This document shows, one piece after another, positions 58,243 to 64,000 of a stretch of 64,000 bases of DNA. How positions within the stretch are numbered: the first letter of the stretch is position 1; every line of letters begins with the position of its first letter. The DNA is from Aspidapion aeneum. Taxonomy: Eukaryota; Arthropoda; Insecta; Coleoptera; Brentidae. The notes under the pieces were generated by a model. The model was not told the origin of the DNA and made no database searches. It was given only the letters and a program-made list of their open reading frames with translations. The stretch covers positions 109,917,314 to 109,981,313 of the forward strand of contig OY755042.1 in the NCBI GenBank assembly GCA_963576565.1, given 5' to 3'. A program made the position numbers and the translations under genes.

Positions 58243-61200
58243 ATGTTCTCTGAATCTGTTGCAAGAAGTTCCAATAGCTGTATATTACCAGATGATGAGG
58301 ATGAAACATGCCATAAAGCAAATATTTATTATGCTATACGTTCAGGAAGTATTCAAATTCTTGATAAACTTATTAATAAATGGTCAGGCGAAAAATTAGA
58401 TGAAATTCTTTCACAAGCTTATGAGGAATTAAAACTAAAAAACGTACCATTGTCGGAAGAGATGGAAATTTTTGTTGAAAATAAATTGATAAACCTCCGT
58501 TTCTTTTCTACTGGTTCTGGACCAGTTCAAAATGTGAAGAGTGAGCGTAATAACATCAGAGAACGGATCAGTTTAGTACTTCAAAATATTAGTTTGTTAA
58601 AGGCAGAGTTCTCAAACACCGAAAAAGTAGATGAAAAGTTTATATTCATTGCAAAATTTATTGCACAAAATATTCATATATTAAAGCGGCAGTTGAAATC
58701 AACCTACAATAGACTGCCTTGGGAAGAAATGGAATTTTGTCTGATCAGTTTTGTTTCCTATCACATAAAACAACAGGAAATTAATCTATTCTATAGTGTC
58801 ATATTGAATAAAACTAAAATACTAAACCACTTAGAACATTTTGCAAAGAAACTTAATGAAGAAAAAGATTTTTTAGAAGATGTAGACATTGGTAAATTTG
58901 CTGATCTCCCAAAGGTAAAACGTGAGAGAGTTATTGCAGAGATTGTCAGCAATTATCCTGAATTTGGAGAGTTGTATAGAGATTATAAACAAATTAGGGA
59001 TATTTATTCTTTAGAGAAAATAAGTGATTATATAAAGTTGGCGTTATCAGCTGATTCTAAACAAAGGGAAGGACAGTTAATTATTATAAGAGTTTTACAA
59101 GTTATTGGTGAATATTTAAAAAATACTTTAGAATCTCCTAATTTATCTAGCACTACAAGCGAGCTTCTTCTTCTATCATTACCAAGGAACACAAGAGAAG
59201 TAATTATAGATTTACGTAATTCCCTATCACATGCTTACTCACTCTCTAAGAGAACAGAGATTGAGGAAAATACAGATGTTAACTTTTTTATTGGTGTTCA
59301 AAACGATACCAAAACAATCGATAATGTAATCATTGACATTCTTTACAAAAACAAGATTAAAATGATCAGAATATTGCTAGAGAAAATTACTAGTACTAAA
59401 AGCTTAGATGAAATAAAAGAACTTTCTGAAATTTTTAGTAATGTTAAATTAGAAACAATGATTACAGAGAGTTTTAAAATGATGGAAGATGGTAAACTTT
59501 CAAAACTTATTAAAGAATTAAGCAATAATATATCTGATAAGTCAAATTATGAAAAGGAGCTGTTTAATAAAATTAATAACATAATTAATTTTGACAAAAC
59601 TAAATCAAAAAAGATTAAAACTGATTATTTTATGGCGCTTATATCATTAAAGGGCTTACTTTTTAGTTTGAACGACAATAAGATGGACTACAATGATATA
59701 AGAGTAATAAAATTTTTGGCTAATAAAACACTAGAGAATATTCCTTCCCAAATAGAGTCTCCCAATCTTAAAGAAATTGTCGAACTATCAATGAAAATTT
59801 TTCATAGTGCTAGGTCAAGAATACAGGATGACAACCTTGACAAAGTAGATAGAATAACGTGTGAGATTTTTTACATTGCTGAATTTGGAACCGGTAATCT
59901 TAAATGGATTGAGGAATTAAGAGACAAGTTAAATGAAAAAGGTTCATTTATCCCTTTCTATAAACACAAAAAGATTCGCAATATAACAGAAGAAAAATAT
60001 AATAACCAGCTTGAACTGAAGTTATCTGAACTGAAAAGTATTTTGAGGAATAATGCATTAAGTGGCACGTTAATTAAAAAGCTTCCTTCCTACAAGAGCA
60101 ATAAAAAGTTGCAAGCAGTAGTAGAAATGCTTGTTCTGGATATAATGTCGATCTTAGGTAGATCAGAGAAGCATCTAGAAAATAATCTACTTTTTTTAGA
60201 TGATAACACTCCGTTATTAACTGGAAAATGCTTGCGTAATCACTTAGCACATGATAATACCTTAGTTGATGTATTATTAACTGATCCCTCAATAGCAGTT
60301 ATCTTGAACGCTACAAATCTTATTTCAGAAAATATAATAAAAAGTAAGAAGAAAATTGGTAAGTCGGTAACAGATGATCCTTCCAAGCTGAAAAGTAAAT
60401 ACAATCAAAACCTTATCACTATTGCTAATCAGAAAAAAATGTTTACTGCATTAGAAGAAGGAAACCTGAAAAATTTTAAGAATTATCTCAAACAAGGAGC
60501 CGATATCAATGCTAGAAGTATAAACTCATCAACAACATTACATTTTGCCGCTCATGGACCTAATCTCGATGTTATAAAATTTATCATTGATCAAAAACTA
60601 GGCGTCAATGTCAAAGATGTAAAGGGTCAAAATCCACTTCATATTGCTGCTGCACATGGAAGGAAAAATATTGTGGAATTTCTTATAAGAGAAACAGGTA
60701 TAAATGTTGATGATCTAGATAATAATGGCAAAACATCACTACATATTGCAGCTAAAAATGGTCACAAGGGTGCTGTTGAAATTCTACTAAAAAATAATGC
60801 TAATACTAATGCTCATGATATCCCTGGTTATTCACCTTTACACTATGCAATACAAAACAACCATATTGATGTTGCTAAGATTTTGTTGGACAAAGAAGCG
60901 AACGTTGACATCAACGAGACTAAGGGTGGCTATACGTCACTACACATAGCTGCAGAAAGTGGTTATCTAGGGCTAGTAAATTTTTTGCTAGAAAATGAGG
61001 CAAATGTTAATGCAAGAAACGATCGAGCAGGAATACCATTACATACAGCAGCACTAAATGGCCACCTAGAAGTAGTGAATGCTTTAATTCTCAAAGGAGC
61101 CGATGTTAACTCCAGAGTTATAGATGGTTGTACACCATTGCACTATGCAATAGAAAATGGTCATGAAAAGATAGCTGATATTTTATTGAAGCATGGAGCT

Positions 61201-64000
61201 AATGTTAACATTGCTGACAAAACCTATAATAACACACCTTTGCATTACGCAGCAAAAGATGGCCATGAAAACATTGTTAAGGCTTTACTGACAAATAAGG
61301 CAAATGCTAGTATTGCCACTGTGGAAGGTATAACGCCACTACATTTTGCAGTGCAGAGTGGACATTTAAAAATAGTTGCTGCTCTTCTCGAGCATAGGGT
61401 TAACATTCGCGCTAAAGATAAAAATAATGCTACGCCATTACACTATGCAGCAGAGAGTGGTCATAAGGCAGTTGTTGAGCTTTTAATAAAAAATGGAGTA
61501 GAAATCAATGATAGAGACAATTATAACCGAACAGCCTTACATGTATCTGTTTTGAAAGGTCACAAAGATATTGTTGAACTCCTAATAAAAAATAAAGCTG
61601 AAGTTAGATCTCCAGATATTGAGGGTAGTACACCGTTACATGCAGCTGCAATAAATGGTAGCAAATATATTATTGATCTTCTAATTAAAATTCAAGCTGA
61701 AGTTGATATTAGAAGGAATGATGGCATGACGCCATTGCATGTAGCTGCTCTAACTGGTCATAAAGACGCTGTTGATTTTCTCATCAAAAGTAAAGCTAAA
61801 ATCAATATAAGCGATAATTATGGTCTTACGCCTTTAGTTGCGGCAATTGTAGGGGGTAACAAAGATATTGTTAACCTTTTAATAAAAAATAAAGCGAAAG
61901 TAAATGTGGAAGATATTGCAGGTATAACACCATTATGTGTAGCTGTGGAAGGAGGTCAAAAGGAAATCGTTGGGATTTTGTTAGCAAATGGAGCCAATGT
62001 TAATGCTAAAAGTAAAAACGAAACACCATTGTTTTCTGCTATTAAACATAACTACAAGGAGATCGTTAAAGTTCTTATAGAAAATGGAGCTGATGTTAAT
62101 TCAGACAGTGGCGAACCTTTATCACTGGCAGTGTTTGCTGATCATAGGGATATTGTAGATATTTTGCTAAAAAACAAGGCCTGTATTGATATGAAAGGTC
62201 TTGAAGATGCTACACCATTACATTTGGCTGCTAAAACAGGCCACAAGGAGATAGTTAATGCTCTGATTGCAAGGGGAGCCAATGTTGATGCTATGACTAT
62301 TAATAGTATAACACCGTTATATTTTGCGGCACAAGAAGGTAATGATGAAATCGCTGCAGCTTTGATTGCAAACAAGGCTAAAATTAACGTTAATAATGTT
62401 GAAAGAATTCCACTACATATAGCTGCAGCAAAAGGTCATGTTAATGTTGTTGAAGTCCTTTTAACTAATGGTGCAAAAGTTAATGTTAAGGACAATAAGA
62501 GCAGGACAGCTTTAGAATTAGCAGTTGCACATGGTCACTTGCAAGTGGTGAAAGTGTTACTACAGCATGAAAAAGTAAATATAAATGCTAAAGGCAACGA
62601 TGATTGGACGATTTTGCACATTGCTTCACAGTCAAATAACTTAAAAATGGTAAAATATCTAGTAGATCAAGGATCTAATATTAATGCTATAAATGCCTCT
62701 GGATCAAAGGCTATGCACATTGCAGCTAGAGAAGGTTATAAAGATACTGTAGAGTTTTTTCTTAATAAGGGGTTAAATATAAATGACACCGGCGCAGCTA
62801 ATCAGACATTACTACACTATGCTGCAATTAACGGTCATTTAAAAGTTATTAACTATTTGATAGCGCAAGGCGCTGACGTTAACACGAAAGATGCTAATGG
62901 GTCAAGTCCTATGCATATTGCCTCTACTTTTGGTTATAAAGACGTTATTGAAGTGTTATTAACAAATGGCGCAGTTTATAATGCTACTGATAATATTTGC
63001 AGAAAGCCCTTGGAAATCGCTAACAGCAAAGATGTTATCAATCTATTAGGATCAACCGAGAATCTATTTGATGCTGTAAAACGTAACAGATCTTCAGAAG
63101 TTGAGATTTACATAAAAGCAGGAGCATGCATTAATGCCAAGAATATTAGTAGTTATACAACGTTACACTATGCTGCGTGGAAGGGCTATCACGAAGTTGT
63201 CAAGATTCTATTACAGAATAAGGCCAATCCTAATGCGATTGGTAGCAAGAGATTTACTCCTATCCATTATGCTGCTAAGTTCTCACATTTAAAAATTGTA
63301 AAAGCTTTATTGTGCCATGGTGCAATATATAATGCTGTTTCTGACAGCGGTAAAACACCATCAGACTTCACTGTAGATGGAGAAATCACTAGTTTATTTA
63401 ACTTGATTAGTGAATCATTTAAAAAAGTTAAAGAAGGTAATGCTAAAGTTATTAATGACCTAAATAAGATAAAGGATATTGATACAGTAAAAGCCGTGAT
63501 GTGTTCTCGGAATACAGAGAACCAAACGTTAGTAGTTGCTGCAATACATAGTAACTTTTCAAAAGTCGAGCAGTTAAAGGAGATATTGCAAAGTGACGTA
63601 TCTGCTCAAATTATTACAGCTGTAGGGCTCTTGAATCAAGGCAATTACCAAAGAGCCTTAAGTATTTTCATAAGCGCATTTGAACGAAGAAAAGAAATAC
63701 TAGGACCAGATAATCCTGGTACCTTAGATATGCAGACATATATAGCCAAAGTGCTCTATAAGCAAGGAATGTACCAAGAAGCATTAAATGTGTTTGAAGA
63801 AATTTTTAAGAAACAAAAAGAAATGCTGGGTTTCAATAATAAGGATACTTTAAATACAAGAAGTGCAATTGCTTTAGTGCTGCATAGACAGGGAAAAGAT
63901 ACAAAAGCTTTTAATATTTATGAAGACGTCTATCAGAGACAAGAGGAAATACTAGGATTAAATCATCCAGATACCATCAATACTCAGTTTCACATGGCAT
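58243..64000 (+). CDS. Giant HEPN-HEPN-ankyrin-TPR protein (runs off right edge)
   Basis: A single exon is open from ATG 58243 to the window end, at least 1,919 codons. Residues 1-730 are alpha-helical in character and hold two RNxxxH motifs, RNSLSH (325-330) and RNHLAH (665-670), the signature of HEPN ribonucleases. From about 733 to 1720 there are about 28 ankyrin repeats (TPLHYAAESGHKAVVELLIK type). A helical linker follows. From about 1787 come 42-residue TPRs of the kinesin-light-chain/TPR_12 type (LGPDNPGTLDMQTYIAKVLY, QGMYQEALNVFEE). I infer a ribonuclease-type effector with large binding arrays, possibly immune or symbiont-related; no function is proven. The single 5.7-kb exon contrasts with the split neighbours and fits bacterial/symbiont transfer or retroposition. 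I did not recognise a named orthologue. Confidence 0.88.
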   Translation, partial: MFSESVARSSNSCILPDDEDETCHKANIYYAIRSGSIQILDKLINKWSGEKLDEILSQAYEELKLKNVPLSEEMEIFVENKLINLRFFSTGSGPVQNVKSERNNIRERISLVLQNISLLKAEFSNTEKVDEKFIFIAKFIAQNIHILKRQLKSTYNRLPWEEMEFCLISFVSYHIKQQEINLFYSVILNKTKILNHLEHFAKKLNEEKDFLEDVDIGKFADLPKVKRERVIAEIVSNYPEFGELYRDYKQIRDIYSLEKISDYIKLALSADSKQREGQLIIIRVLQVIGEYLKNTLESPNLSSTTSELLLLSLPRNTREVIIDLRNSLSHAYSLSKRTEIEENTDVNFFIGVQNDTKTIDNVIIDILYKNKIKMIRILLEKITSTKSLDEIKELSEIFSNVKLETMITESFKMMEDGKLSKLIKELSNNISDKSNYEKELFNKINNIINFDKTKSKKIKTDYFMALISLKGLLFSLNDNKMDYNDIRVIKFLANKTLENIPSQIESPNLKEIVELSMKIFHSARSRIQDDNLDKVDRITCEIFYIAEFGTGNLKWIEELRDKLNEKGSFIPFYKHKKIRNITEEKYNNQLELKLSELKSILRNNALSGTLIKKLPSYKSNKKLQAVVEMLVLDIMSILGRSEKHLENNLLFLDDNTPLLTGKCLRNHLAHDNTLVDVLLTDPSIAVILNATNLISENIIKSKKKIGKSVTDDPSKLKSKYNQNLITIANQKKMFTALEEGNLKNFKNYLKQGADINARSINSSTTLHFAAHGPNLDVIKFIIDQKLGVNVKDVKGQNPLHIAAAHGRKNIVEFLIRETGINVDDLDNNGKTSLHIAAKNGHKGAVEILLKNNANTNAHDIPGYSPLHYAIQNNHIDVAKILLDKEANVDINETKGGYTSLHIAAESGYLGLVNFLLENEANVNARNDRAGIPLHTAALNGHLEVVNALILKGADVNSRVIDGCTPLHYAIENGHEKIADILLKHGANVNIADKTYNNTPLHYAAKDGHENIVKALLTNKANASIATVEGITPLHFAVQSGHLKIVAALLEHRVNIRAKDKNNATPLHYAAESGHKAVVELLIKNGVEINDRDNYNRTALHVSVLKGHKDIVELLIKNKAEVRSPDIEGSTPLHAAAINGSKYIIDLLIKIQAEVDIRRNDGMTPLHVAALTGHKDAVDFLIKSKAKINISDNYGLTPLVAAIVGGNKDIVNLLIKNKAKVNVEDIAGITPLCVAVEGGQKEIVGILLANGANVNAKSKNETPLFSAIKHNYKEIVKVLIENGADVNSDSGEPLSLAVFADHRDIVDILLKNKACIDMKGLEDATPLHLAAKTGHKEIVNALIARGANVDAMTINSITPLYFAAQEGNDEIAAALIANKAKINVNNVERIPLHIAAAKGHVNVVEVLLTNGAKVNVKDNKSRTALELAVAHGHLQVVKVLLQHEKVNINAKGNDDWTILHIASQSNNLKMVKYLVDQGSNINAINASGSKAMHIAAREGYKDTVEFFLNKGLNINDTGAANQTLLHYAAINGHLKVINYLIAQGADVNTKDANGSSPMHIASTFGYKDVIEVLLTNGAVYNATDNICRKPLEIANSKDVINLLGSTENLFDAVKRNRSSEVEIYIKAGACINAKNISSYTTLHYAAWKGYHEVVKILLQNKANPNAIGSKRFTPIHYAAKFSHLKIVKALLCHGAIYNAVSDSGKTPSDFTVDGEITSLFNLISESFKKVKEGNAKVINDLNKIKDIDTVKAVMCSRNTENQTLVVAAIHSNFSKVEQLKEILQSDVSAQIITAVGLLNQGNYQRALSIFISAFERRKEILGPDNPGTLDMQTYIAKVLYKQGMYQEALNVFEEIFKKQKEMLGFNNKDTLNTRSAIALVLHRQGKDTKAFNIYEDVYQRQEEILGLNHPDTINTQFHMA

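Noticed and set aside
59343..62375. Minus-strand frames at 59343-59525, 60074-60292 and 62142-62375
   Set aside because: Shadows of the plus-strand HEPN-ankyrin frame, which is open throughout.
58243..64000. Identification as an alpha-latrotoxin-like protein because of the long ankyrin array
   Set aside because: Ankyrin content alone is not diagnostic. The N-terminal region shows two RNxxxH motifs and the C-terminal part has TPRs; I see nothing specific to latrotoxins.

Overview
The window is eukaryotic nuclear DNA, AT-rich and packed with transposon remnants. The genes are split by GT-AG introns and encode conserved animal proteins (Star, CTU1, MUL1, WBP4, CAMKMT, eIF4E). The presence of Star points to an insect, and the repeat load suggests a large, repeat-rich genome, possibly a beetle. 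That last point is inference.

Layout. (1) 1-10.2 kb: a WD40-repeat gene on the minus strand runs off the left edge. Its introns hold nested palindromes, a PIF/Harbinger-like element and copies of a GCTCACAC-hairpin repeat. (2) 13.1-17.4 kb: a complete Star-like gene (minus) sits head-to-head with CTU1 (18.36-19.77 kb, plus). CTU1 is tail-to-tail with MUL1 (19.80-21.10 kb, minus), with 25 bp between their stop codons. (3) 22.6-31.5 kb: WBP4 (minus), with LINE fragments, a tandem array and hairpin elements in its introns. (4) 34.5-41.5 kb: CAMKMT (minus), two coding exons, followed directly by four head-to-tail 628-bp copies of its catalytic exon. (5) 38-49 kb: mostly transposable elements, including a decayed pogo/Tigger element, foldback elements and minisatellite-bearing elements. 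(6) 49.4-50.2 kb: eIF4E (plus, three coding exons). (7) 51-57.7 kb: minisatellites, a pogo-type MITE and a 1.5-kb segmental duplication carrying a foldback element. (8) 58.24 kb to the right edge: one uninterrupted reading frame of at least 1,919 codons. Its product has two RNxxxH (HEPN-type ribonuclease) motifs, about 28 ankyrin repeats and then kinesin-light-chain-like TPRs.

The genes do not form a pathway. Their roles are tRNA thiolation (CTU1), mitochondrial ubiquitin/SUMO ligation (MUL1), EGF-ligand trafficking (Star), splicing (WBP4), calmodulin methylation (CAMKMT) and cap binding (eIF4E). The two most notable items are the HEPN-HEPN-ankyrin-TPR giant protein and the CAMKMT exon array. 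A third is one target-like motif (CCGATTTtnATGAAATTTGG) that recurs in several otherwise unrelated repeat families.

Exon limits were read by eye from splice consensus, phase and homology. No alignments or transcripts were available.
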